Of a stretch of 5,253 nucleotides of DNA, positions 1-5,253 are shown one piece after another (the first letter of the stretch is position 1; each line of letters begins with the position of its first letter). This DNA is from an uncultured Bacteroidales bacterium. GTDB taxonomy: Bacteria > Bacteroidota > Bacteroidia > Bacteroidales > P3. Below the pieces are notes generated by a model, which was given only the letters and a program-made list of their open reading frames with translations, had not been told where the DNA came from and made no database searches. The translations under genes and the position numbers were made by a program. The stretch covers positions 1-5,253 of the forward strand of contig CAMWVZ010000077.1 of assembly GCA_947177845.1 (NCBI GenBank), in the 5' to 3' direction.

Positions 1-1
1 T

Positions 2-2260
2 CAACGCCTCGACCGTGTGTTCTTCGAACTCTCGCCAGGGGAGGGGGCACGCCCCGTTCGCTATATACCTCTTTCTTTTTCCATTAACGAAGGTTTTGTG
101 GATGCCGCGCTCAAAATCGCCTGCTTCACCGATCATCAGATATTCGAACGCTACCACCGCTTTGTGGTGCAACCCCGCCGACAGGACAGCCAGGCCCTGA
201 CCCTGAAGGAACTCTACAGCCTCAAGCCCGGCGACTACATCATGCACATCGACCACGGCATAGGGCGTTTCGCAGGTTTGGAGAAAGTGACGGTGAACGG
301 ACGCGAACAGGAGGCTATCTGTTTGGTATATAAAGATAACGATGTGCTCCGCATCAGCATTCACTCGCTCCACAAAATGACCCGCTACACGGGCAAGGAG
401 GGCGTGGCGCCGGTGCTCGACCGCATCGGCAGCAGCGCATGGACGGTGCAGCGCAACAAGGCCAAGCAGAAAGTCAAGGACATTGCGCGCGAACTCATAC
501 AGCTCTACGCCAAGCGCAAGGCCGCCAAAGGCTATGCGTTTTCGGCCGATTCCTACCTGCAACACGAATTGGAATCGTCTTTCTTCTATGAAGATACGCC
601 CGACCAACTCAAGGCCAGCAACGAGGTGAAGCGCGATATGGAAAGTCGCGAACCCATGGATAGGCTCGTGTGCGGCGACGTGGGCTTCGGAAAGACCGAA
701 GTGGCGGTGCGGGCGGCTTTCAAGGCCGTGTGCGACGGCAAGCAGGTGGCGGTATTGGTGCCCACCACGGTCTTGGCCTATCAGCACTACAAGACCTTTT
801 CGGAACGCTTGGCCGATTTCCCCTGCACGGTAGACTATATCAACCGTTTCCGCACCTCCAAGCAACAGAAGGAAATCTTGAAGCGCTTGGAGGAAGGCAA
901 GGTGGATATTCTTATCGGCACCCATAAACTCTTGGGCAAGGATGTGAAGTTCAAGGATTTGGGTTTATTGGTAATCGACGAGGAACAGAAGTTCGGGGTG
1001 GCGATGAAAGAGAAACTCAAAACCCTGAAAGTGAGTGTGGATACGCTCACGCTCACGGCCACGCCCATTCCGCGTACCTTGCAGTTCTCATTAATGGGGG
1101 CGAGGGATTTGTCAATCATACAGACCCCGCCGCCCAACCGTTATCCGATAAGCACGGAGGTGAGACCGTTCGGCGAGGAACTTATCCGCGATGCGGTGAT
1201 GTACGAGCTGGGGCGGCGGGGTCAGGTGTATATCGTGAACGACCGTGTGGAAAATATCATGGAGGTGGCGGGCATGGTGCAGCGCTTGGTGCCCGACGCC
1301 CATATCGCCGTGGCGCACGGACAAATGGAGGGCGACCGCCTCGAAGAAATCATGTTGGGCTTCATGGAGGGGGAATACGATGTGCTGGTATGTACCAAAA
1401 TCGTGGAAAACGGCCTGGACGTAGCCAACGCCAACACGATTATCATCCACAACGCGCACCGCTACGGCCTTGCCGAACTGCACCAGCTGCGGGGCAGGGT
1501 GGGACGCTCCAACAAAAAGGCTTTCTGCTATTTCCTTGCCCCGCCCGAACATCTGCTCACCCCCGAGGCCAAGCGACGGCTGCGGGCCGTGGAGGAGTTC
1601 TCGGAAATCGGCGGCGGCTTTCAGATTGCCATGCGCGACCTCGACATCCGAGGGGCGGGCAATATTTTGGGCGGCGAACAGAGCGGCTTCATCAGCGAAA
1701 TCGGTATAGAAATGTATCAGAAGATTTTAGATGAGGCCATACAGGAACTGCGGCAGGAAGACTGGGCGAAGGAACTCCCCGCCCCGCAGGAGGGTTTCAC
1801 GGTTTCCGACTGTCAGATAGAAACCGACCTCGAGATGCTGATTCCCGACCGCTATGTGAGCAATATCACCGAAAGGCTGTCTTTATATAAGGAGTTGGAC
1901 GGCTTGGAAACCGATGCGCAGCTGAAATCCTTTTACGATGCCTTGCAGGACCGTTTCGGGCCCGTGCCGGAGTCCACACGCGCTCTGATTCACACCATTG
2001 CCTTGCGGCGCATGGCCAAGGAAGCGGGTTGGAACCGCGTGATGTTGAAGCAGGAGAAGATGACGGCGGTTTTCGCCGCGCAGGACGCGTCGGACTACTA
2101 TCAATCCTCGCTCTTCGAGAAAATCCTCACCTACGTGCAGAACCACCCGCAGGCCTGTAAGTTGCAGGAAATGAAAAGCGGAAAGCTGTCCGTAGTGTTC
2201 GCCCCCGTGCGCGACGTGTTCGAGGCCGAGGCGCTCTGCCGCGAAATTCTGAAAGGATAA
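2..2260 (+). CDS. mfd: Transcription-repair coupling factor Mfd, C-terminal two-thirds (5' partial)
   Basis: Mfd is a cytoplasmic ATP-driven DNA translocase that dislodges RNA polymerase stalled at lesions and recruits UvrA for nucleotide excision repair. The frame is open from base 2, so the start lies upstream; the GTG at 17 is internal. Counting residues from that GTG, the CarD-like RNA polymerase-interacting domain is at about 64-125 (HIDHGIGRFAGLEK). Walker A is GDVGFGKT at 220-227 and motif II is DEEQ at 321-324. TATPIPRT lies near 347, motif VI (QLRGRVGRS) near 490, and the translocation (TRG) motif RDLDIRGAGN at 540-549. The C-terminal TRCF (D7) domain follows from about 600. All helicase motifs look intact. 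Compared with E. coli Mfd, about 400 residues are missing, covering the UvrB-like, UvrA-binding part. E. coli has DEEH; DEEQ is common in other phyla. The stop lies 6 bases from a convergent gene. Confidence 0.97.
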   Translation, partial: QRLDRVFFELSPGEGARPVRYIPLSFSINEGFVDAALKIACFTDHQIFERYHRFVVQPRRQDSQALTLKELYSLKPGDYIMHIDHGIGRFAGLEKVTVNGREQEAICLVYKDNDVLRISIHSLHKMTRYTGKEGVAPVLDRIGSSAWTVQRNKAKQKVKDIARELIQLYAKRKAAKGYAFSADSYLQHELESSFFYEDTPDQLKASNEVKRDMESREPMDRLVCGDVGFGKTEVAVRAAFKAVCDGKQVAVLVPTTVLAYQHYKTFSERLADFPCTVDYINRFRTSKQQKEILKRLEEGKVDILIGTHKLLGKDVKFKDLGLLVIDEEQKFGVAMKEKLKTLKVSVDTLTLTATPIPRTLQFSLMGARDLSIIQTPPPNRYPISTEVRPFGEELIRDAVMYELGRRGQVYIVNDRVENIMEVAGMVQRLVPDAHIAVAHGQMEGDRLEEIMLGFMEGEYDVLVCTKIVENGLDVANANTIIIHNAHRYGLAELHQLRGRVGRSNKKAFCYFLAPPEHLLTPEAKRRLRAVEEFSEIGGGFQIAMRDLDIRGAGNILGGEQSGFISEIGIEMYQKILDEAIQELRQEDWAKELPAPQEGFTVSDCQIETDLEMLIPDRYVSNITERLSLYKELDGLETDAQLKSFYDALQDRFGPVPESTRALIHTIALRRMAKEAGWNRVMLKQEKMTAVFAAQDASDYYQSSLFEKILTYVQNHPQACKLQEMKSGKLSVVFAPVRDVFEAEALCREILKG

Positions 2261-2266
2261 TTCGGA

Positions 2267-2890
2267 CTATTGTACGGCGGCGATGATGCCGAACACAATG
2301 CCCAGATGCACGCCGAGGCCGATGCCGTAGGCCGCCCAAGCGCGTTTGCTCTTGAGTTTCTTGGCCTCGCGGCGGTAGGTATAGAAGTAGATGTCTTCCT
2401 GAAGCATATCCACGTCGCTCATGCCGAGGTTCTCGATGCGCGGCGGGGTCATCGTGGTGGGAATGGCGAGGGCCAGACCGGCCACGGGGTTCACGATGGT
2501 CAGACATAGAGTGCCGAAAGTGGAGGCCTTCCACGTCTTATAGTTGGCGCGGCAGTCGGCCTGCGCCTTCAGACAGATTTCCGAAACATAGGCGAAATCT
2601 TCCACACGCGCCATAACCAGAGGATCGAGCTTGCCGATTACGCTCACCGTATCGGTATAGATGTAACGGTACATCAATTCGGTGGGAATGCGGAACTTGC
2701 CGCTCGTCGCCCTGTCTGCACCGTAGAGATTTAACCGCACTTCACCTTCTTGAATAAAGCAGTTCGATTGCCGCAAAGGCTTGAAGCGAAACGATTTTTC
2801 GGGCGAGAAAAAAGCGTCCTGCGCCGACACGGAGGCAGTGAGGCTCAACAAGGCAAGCCCTATGAAGAGGAGTAAGCGACTGTTTTTCAT
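2267..2890 (-). CDS. Exported or inner-membrane protein of unknown function
   Basis: This 207-residue protein is not recognised as a named family. The N-terminus reads as a signal peptide: basic n-region, hydrophobic core (LLLFIGLALLSL) and a VSA-QD cleavage site after residue 23. The mature part opens with a polar domain (about 24-120) containing four cysteines in total at 44, 106, 113 and 129. Two hydrophobic stretches follow, about 124-147 (interrupted by prolines) and 186-206, the latter rich in Gly and Ala. The loop between them carries a basic run (RREAKKLKSKR, 173-183), which by the positive-inside rule would be cytoplasmic. The layout of a basic linker followed by a short Gly-rich C-terminal membrane helix recurs in small uncharacterised Bacteroidota proteins, but that is from general memory. 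The ATG at 2888-2890 sits about 26 bases after the likely transcription start. The gene ends convergently with mfd and is divergent from the HsdR-N-like gene. Confidence 0.85.
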   Translation of the reverse strand: MKNSRLLLFIGLALLSLTASVSAQDAFFSPEKSFRFKPLRQSNCFIQEGEVRLNLYGADRATSGKFRIPTELMYRYIYTDTVSVIGKLDPLVMARVEDFAYVSEICLKAQADCRANYKTWKASTFGTLCLTIVNPVAGLALAIPTTMTPPRIENLGMSDVDMLQEDIYFYTYRREAKKLKSKRAWAAYGIGLGVHLGIVFGIIAAVQ

Positions 2891-2922
2891 ATATCTATAT
2901 ACTATACACCTTATACAAACCG

Positions 2923-2930
2923 CAAAGGTA
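2923..2930 (-). promoter_or_regulatory. Bacteroidota-type -7 box for the exported-protein gene
   Basis: On the minus strand these bases read TACCTTTG, an exact match to the Bacteroides -7 consensus TAnnTTTG. Transcription would start near 2916, giving a leader of about 26 A/T-rich bases before the ATG at 2890. No clear TTTG -33 box is present at the expected 19-21 base spacing, so recognition would rest mainly on the -7 element. The distal side overlaps the -7 box of the divergent gene. Confidence 0.6.
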
Positions 2931-2952
2931 CGAATTTTTTTACGAGATTGCG

Positions 2953-2960
2953 TACTTTTG
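2953..2960 (+). promoter_or_regulatory. Bacteroidota-type -7 box for the HsdR-N-like gene
   Basis: TACTTTTG matches TAnnTTTG exactly. A start near 2966 leaves a leader of about 18 bases before the ATG at 2984. This placement argues against the in-frame TTG at 2948 as the start codon, because that codon would lie upstream of the transcript. The -33 position (about 2930-2933) lacks TTTG and instead abuts the opposing promoter's -7 box. Confidence 0.55.
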
Positions 2961-2983
2961 GCTCACAGAGAGATTGTACGACC

Positions 2984-3403
2984 ATGCCGAAACCTACCGT
3001 TTTCGACCCTGTGCGCAAGAAGCGCATCGTGCTTACCCCCGAAGAGGAGGTGAGGCAGTTCGTGATACGTTTTTTGCAGGAAAATTGCGGCATACCCTTG
3101 GGTTATATCGGTAGCGAACTTCCTATCAAGCTCTATGAAAGGGAATTGCGTTGCGATTTGGCGGTACGGAACCGGCGGGGCGAGGCGGTGATGCTCATCG
3201 AGTGCAAGCGGCCTTCGGTGCCTTTGCAGGAGAAGGTTTTGGAGCAGGTGTTGCGCTATGATTTGCTTCGCAAGGAGCGTTTTGTGGTCATCACCAACGG
3301 TTTGGAATTCCGTTGCTGGGAGCGTTGTGAGGAAGCGGGGGAGGCCGTGCGGTGGCGGGAGTGGGAGCGTTACCCTACATGGGAGGAGTTGAACATCGGG
3401 TGA
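2984..3403 (+). CDS. Standalone type I restriction enzyme HsdR N-terminal domain-like protein (PD-(D/E)xK fold)
   Basis: The 139-residue product resembles the HSDR_N_2-type proteins of Bacteroidota: the nuclease-like N-terminal part of a type I restriction subunit without helicase domains. The family start is visible as FDPVRKKRIVLTPEEEVRQF (7-26). A PD-(D/E)xK core is readable: Glu45, Asp58 (RCDLAVRN), then hydrophobic MLIECK with Glu73 and Lys75. A QxxxY element follows (Gln88, Tyr92), as in HsdR nucleases. VVITNGLEFRCWE (101-113) forms a further core strand, after which the protein ends with a Trp/Glu-rich tail. The catalytic residues appear intact, so nuclease activity is possible but unproven for this standalone family. 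No hsdM, hsdS or helicase gene is nearby, so it is not part of a restriction locus here. ATG 2984 is chosen because a -7 box lies just upstream of it. The gene appears monocistronic. Confidence 0.85.
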   Translation: MPKPTVFDPVRKKRIVLTPEEEVRQFVIRFLQENCGIPLGYIGSELPIKLYERELRCDLAVRNRRGEAVMLIECKRPSVPLQEKVLEQVLRYDLLRKERFVVITNGLEFRCWERCEEAGEAVRWREWERYPTWEELNIG

Positions 3404-3422
3404 ATTTATTGCAAGGCACAAT

Positions 3423-3453
3423 TTTGTCAATCGGAAAAAAAACATTACATTCG
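3423..3453 (+). promoter_or_regulatory. Bacteroidota sigma-ABfr-type promoter of the RRM gene
   Basis: TTTG at 3423-3426 is followed by exactly 19 bases and then TACATTCG at 3446-3453, which matches TAnnTTTG at all but one fixed position. Spacing and sequence fit the Bacteroides primary sigma-factor promoter. Transcription would begin near 3460, giving a leader of about 27 A/T-rich bases without a Shine-Dalgarno site, as is usual for well-expressed genes of this phylum. Confidence 0.7.
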
Positions 3454-3486
3454 CACCCTAAAAACCTTAATTTTAATTTAGTTTTT

Positions 3487-3771
3487 ATGAACATTTTTTG
3501 TGCTAACCTGAACTATAAAGTTCGTAGCGAAAACTTGAGAGAAATCTTTTCCGAATACGGCGAAGTAAGCGATGCCCGTATCATTACTGAACGCGGAACC
3601 CGTCGTTCGAAAGGTTTCGGATTTGTGGAAATGCCCGATGACGAGGCTGCCCGCAAGGCTATCGCCGCTTTGGACGGTGCCGAATGGGAAGGCCGTACGA
3701 TTATCGTCAAGGAGGCTCTTCCCCGCGAAGAAAAGCCGGCTCAACCGGCCGCCGAAACTCCCGCCGAATAA
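3487..3771 (+). CDS. Single-RRM RNA-binding protein
   Basis: This 94-residue protein is one RNA recognition motif plus a short tail. RNP2 is IFCANL (3-8), where families more often have IYVGNL. RNP1 is KGFGFVEM (42-49) and keeps the two aromatic residues that stack on RNA bases; its last position is Met instead of the usual aromatic. The RRM beta-alpha-beta layout runs to about residue 78. The tail (79-94) is rich in Pro, Ala and Glu, likely disordered and acidic. Such small RRM proteins are widespread in Bacteroidota and cyanobacteria, where they bind single-stranded RNA and act as post-transcriptional regulators; the targets of this one cannot be read. The frame is open upstream to 3352, but ATG 3487 is the true start because RNP2 begins directly after it and the promoter lies at 3423-3453. 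It has its own promoter and terminator, so it is monocistronic. Confidence 0.95.
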   Translation: MNIFCANLNYKVRSENLREIFSEYGEVSDARIITERGTRRSKGFGFVEMPDDEAARKAIAALDGAEWEGRTIIVKEALPREEKPAQPAAETPAE

Positions 3772-3792
3772 TCCTTTCGGAATCAGAAATGG

Positions 3793-3821
3793 AAAAGGCA
3801 CCCCAAAGGGTGCCTTTTTTT
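3793..3821 (+). terminator. Intrinsic terminator of the RRM gene, possibly bidirectional
   Basis: A perfect 11-base-pair stem (AAAAGGCACCC at 3793-3803, GGGTGCCTTTT at 3808-3818) encloses the tetraloop CAAA. A run of seven T begins inside the stem at 3815 and ends at 3821. It lies 21 bases after the RRM stop. Read on the minus strand the same hairpin is followed by four T, so it could also stop transcripts arriving from the convergent gene that ends at 3849; that direction is the weaker one. Confidence 0.93.
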
Positions 3822-3848
3822 ATATGGTGTGGTGTACGCCGGGATGTT

Positions 3849-4262
3849 CTACCAATTTATCTTATACCAAAAGGTTTCCCGTTTGATACGCAGCCGCATG
3901 GCTCTGCCCACCACAACGGATAGGTGGTAGAAAAGGGGAAAGTGTGTCTTGAGGTGGCTCAGGGCGAAGCTGTCTTCTTTGGTGGCTTGACAGAACGTAT
4001 AGTAGAAGGGGTCGGGATGTTCCCTGAGCCATTGCAGGGCGTGGGGTTCGTCGTCGATGCCGTTGGCGAGCACGCCCATTTCGGGATAGCCGTTGTTGAG
4101 CAGCCACATCACGGCTTTTTCATCCCCGAGAATGCCGTTCGAAAACGCCGCCCATTGGGGATAGCCGCCGTCCAACAGTTTCCGAAAGTGCTCCCCCGAG
4201 CCGCTCACGGCCTTTTCGAAGCTTTGATAAACCTCCACGGGGTAGTTCTCTAATGCATTCAC
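3849..4262 (-). CDS. Small protein of 25-residue repeats, unknown function
   Basis: The 137-residue product is not recognised as a named family. It is mainly a tandem repeat of 25 residues: 33-57 begins GYPQWAAFSNGI, 58-82 begins GYPEMGVLANGI and 83-107 begins PDPFYYTFCQAT. A diverged first copy spans about 6-32 (NYPVEVY..., ending KLLDG), and the start of another lies at 108 (FPLFYHL). The pattern is GYP, five or six mixed residues, NGI, then DE, Ala, Trp-Leu and a helix end. This suggests paired helices in a solenoid, comparable in principle to ankyrin- or Sel1-like repeats but shorter. The C-terminus (120-137) is basic and aromatic. There is no signal peptide or membrane segment, so it is probably cytoplasmic. 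The GTG at 4262 is the only usual start after the in-frame stop eight codons upstream, with AGGA a few bases before it. No promoter box was found; the gene may depend on read-through from the radical SAM gene. Confidence 0.8.
   Translation of the reverse strand: MNALENYPVEVYQSFEKAVSGSGEHFRKLLDGGYPQWAAFSNGILGDEKAVMWLLNNGYPEMGVLANGIDDEPHALQWLREHPDPFYYTFCQATKEDSFALSHLKTHFPLFYHLSVVVGRAMRLRIKRETFWYKINW
4017..4091 (-). repeat. Protein-level 25-residue repeat, best-conserved copy 2
   Basis: This segment encodes residues 58-82, directly abutting copy 1 with no linker, and is followed by a more diverged third copy (83-107; bases 3942-4016). The exact 25-residue periodicity across three consecutive units is the main argument that this is a structural repeat and not chance similarity. 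Confidence 0.75.
4092..4166 (-). repeat. Protein-level 25-residue repeat, best-conserved copy 1
   Basis: This segment encodes residues 33-57 of the repeat protein. Compared with the next copy it shares GYP at the start, NGI at positions 10-12, Asp-Glu at 15 and Trp-Leu near 21. The similarity is in the protein more than the DNA, so the duplication is old and has been kept by selection. Confidence 0.75.
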
Positions 4263-4303
4263 GTCCTGCTTTCTATTTATTATTTACCTCTTTGTTGGTT
4301 TTC

Positions 4304-4411
4304 CTTCGTCCGTCCGGGGCTGCGTGGAAGCTCTTTTTTTGCTCATAGCTTGTCGCTTTGCGACGTGCGCAAAATCGCAAAAAGAAGACTTCCCGACCGC
4401 CCCGTCCGAAG
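4304..4411. repeat. Long imperfect extragenic inverted repeat with nested central hairpin
   Basis: This fills most of the 164-base gap between two minus-strand genes (4263-4426). The left arm (4304-4342) and right arm (4377-4411) are imperfect inverted copies. Paired blocks are CTTCG (4304-4308 with 4407-4411), CGGGGC (4315-4320 with 4399-4404), GGAAG (4326-4330 with 4389-4393) and TTTTTGC (4336-4342 with 4377-4383). The left arm has a small insertion of repeated TCCG. In the centre, GTCGC-TTT-GCGAC (4352-4364) forms a separate hairpin. It contains no coding sequence. It may be a dispersed palindromic element or a pair of terminator-like hairpins facing each other; the sequence alone does not decide. 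Confidence 0.65.
4379..4411 (-). terminator. Possible weak terminator of the radical SAM gene
   Basis: On the minus strand, 16 bases after the radical SAM stop, a G-rich imperfect hairpin closed by CTTC (4411-4408) and GAAG (4392-4389), with an inner GAC/GTC pairing, is followed by the U-rich tail TCTTCTTTTT (4388-4379). The stem is short and has an internal mismatch, so termination would be partial at best. It is the right arm of the larger inverted repeat. Confidence 0.35.
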
Positions 4412-4426
4412 AATTATCTATAAAGT

Positions 4427-5245
4427 CTAGAAGAAGGCGGTGGCGTTGAAGCCGAGCGCGCGCAGTTCCGCCGCCCGCGCCTCCAATTCCTCCGCGCTCA
4501 GTTTAACGAGTTTCTTGGCCGGAGTCTCGCGGTCGAGCCCGTAGAGCATGATGGCCGGCGGCTGAATGCGTTTCAGCCGGTCTTTATAGCCCTCCCATTC
4601 GCTCCCGGCGGCATTGTCGATGCGTTCCCCCTCGTATTCGCCCCTAAACAGAAGCGTTTGCAGGGTATAGGGATGCGGGTAGGCGGCCAAATTCTCCACC
4701 AACTGCGGATAGAACTCCTCCGCGCTTTGCTCCACCGAGATTTTATCTAATTGAAAACCTTGTTGCAGACGGTTGATGAGGGCGTAGGCATGGGGCGTGC
4801 CGGCGTCGAGTTTCAGCAACACTTTGTTGCAGAGGGCGAGGGCGTCCACGATTTCGGGGCGGCCTATCTGGGTGGCGTTCGAAATGACGGTGACGATGGG
4901 CGGATTGTCGGGAAAATATTTGCGGGCGGCGCGCAGGGTGGCGGCAATCACAGCGGGAAAGTCCGGGTGGAGGGTAGGCTCGCCGTTCCCCGAAAAGGTG
5001 ATCGAGTCGGGGCGCTTGTTACTTTCGCGGAGTTGGGCGAGCGCCGTATCAAGCGCCCCTTCCACCTCTGCGCAGGTGGGCAGAGTGGGGTGGCCCGTCC
5101 ATTCGGTGTTCCAGCCGCATTCGCAATAGACGCAGTTGTAGTTGCAAACCTTTTCCTTTGTGGACGATAGGTTTACGCCCAACGAAGAACCCAACCGCCG
5201 GCTGTGTATCGGCCCAGTTATAATATGTGTGTGAAAGAACGCCAT
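4427..5245 (-). CDS. Radical SAM protein, TYW1-like COG0731 group
   Basis: The 272-residue protein carries the radical SAM cluster motif CNYNCVYC, with Cys34, Cys38 and Cys41 binding a [4Fe-4S] cluster that cleaves S-adenosylmethionine to a 5'-deoxyadenosyl radical. The preceding GPIHSRRLGSSLGVNL (11-26) is the signature of COG0731, which also includes the catalytic part of wyosine synthase TYW1. FSGNGEPTLHPDF (84-96) is the SAM-binding GGEP-like element. VISNAT (120-125), KLDAGT (145-150) and TLLFRG (197-202) fall on further barrel strands. The C-terminus (YGLDRETPAKKLVKLS) matches the usual end of bacterial relatives. Bacteria do not make wyosine by the archaeal route, and the flavodoxin-like domain is absent, so the substrate is unknown. 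Cys43, just after the cluster motif, could be an extra ligand. The ATG at 5245 leaves only 8 upstream bases in view, so promoter and operon partners are outside. Confidence 0.92.
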   Translation of the reverse strand: MAFFHTHIITGPIHSRRLGSSLGVNLSSTKEKVCNYNCVYCECGWNTEWTGHPTLPTCAEVEGALDTALAQLRESNKRPDSITFSGNGEPTLHPDFPAVIAATLRAARKYFPDNPPIVTVISNATQIGRPEIVDALALCNKVLLKLDAGTPHAYALINRLQQGFQLDKISVEQSAEEFYPQLVENLAAYPHPYTLQTLLFRGEYEGERIDNAAGSEWEGYKDRLKRIQPPAIMLYGLDRETPAKKLVKLSAEELEARAAELRALGFNATAFF

Positions 5246-5253
5246 AGCTATCT

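Noticed and set aside
17..19. GTG at 17 as the mfd start
   Set aside because: The frame is open to the window edge and Mfd proteins are about 400 residues longer at this end.
1112..1552. Long minus-strand open frame inside mfd (146 codons)
   Set aside because: It is antisense to the most conserved helicase motifs, has His/Val-rich composition typical of a shadow frame in GC-rich coding DNA, and resembles no protein.
2278..2291. Hairpin CGGC-GATGAT-GCCG near the mfd stop as a terminator
   Set aside because: The stem has only four pairs, lies inside the convergent coding region and is not followed by a T-run.
2948..2983. TTG-initiated N-terminal extension of the HsdR-N-like protein
   Set aside because: The TTG lies upstream of the -7 box at 2953-2960, so it would not be in the transcript, and the added 12 residues do not resemble the family start.
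2267..3403. Defence island made of the exported protein and the HsdR-N-like gene
   Set aside because: The genes are divergent, there is no modification, specificity, helicase or toxin gene, and both look like core-genome Bacteroidota genes.
3352..3486. Longer RRM protein starting at 3352
   Set aside because: The extension overlaps the upstream gene and the promoter at 3423-3453, while the RRM begins exactly at ATG 3487.
4092..4166. CRISPR-like or DNA tandem repeat in the 3849-4262 gene
   Set aside because: The periodicity is clear only in the protein; the DNA copies have diverged, are directly abutting and lie in one open frame.
4751..5170. Plus-strand open frames opposite the radical SAM gene
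   Set aside because: They are antisense to a well-conserved gene, are Gly/Val-rich and have no recognisable domain or promoter.

Overview
The window looks like ordinary chromosome from a member of the Bacteroidota, most likely the order Bacteroidales. The evidence is threefold. Promoter-like boxes of the Bacteroides form (TTTG, 19 bases, TAnnTTTG) precede three genes. Start codons follow A/T-rich leaders rather than Shine-Dalgarno sites. The encoded families are typical of Bacteroidales: an Mfd with DEEQ in motif II, a standalone HsdR-N-like protein, and a small single-RRM protein. Coding regions are GC-rich at third positions, so a higher-GC lineage is likely; the genus cannot be read from the sequence.

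Layout. Positions 2-2260 (+) are the 3' two-thirds of mfd, the transcription-repair coupling factor, cut by the left edge. Six bases beyond its stop is the convergent end of a minus-strand gene (2267-2890) for a small exported or inner-membrane protein of unknown function. That gene is divergent from a plus-strand gene (2984-3403) for a standalone PD-(D/E)xK-type HsdR N-terminal domain protein. The two share a short intergenic region in which outward-facing -7 boxes form a near-perfect inverted repeat. Next comes a 94-residue RRM RNA-binding protein (3487-3771) with its own well-formed promoter and a strong intrinsic terminator (3793-3821).

The rest is on the minus strand. A GTG-start gene (3849-4262) encodes a 137-residue protein built of 25-residue repeats. 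A 164-base gap follows, holding a long imperfect inverted repeat (4304-4411). A radical SAM protein of the TYW1-like COG0731 group (4427-5245) closes the window.

The genes do not form one operon or an evident shared pathway. Most are single transcription units with their own signals. I see no mobile-element gene, CRISPR array, tRNA or rRNA. The points most worth attention are the extragenic inverted repeat, the 25-residue repeat protein, the symmetric divergent promoter pair and the standalone nuclease-like protein. None of these amounts to convincing evidence of a new multi-gene system.
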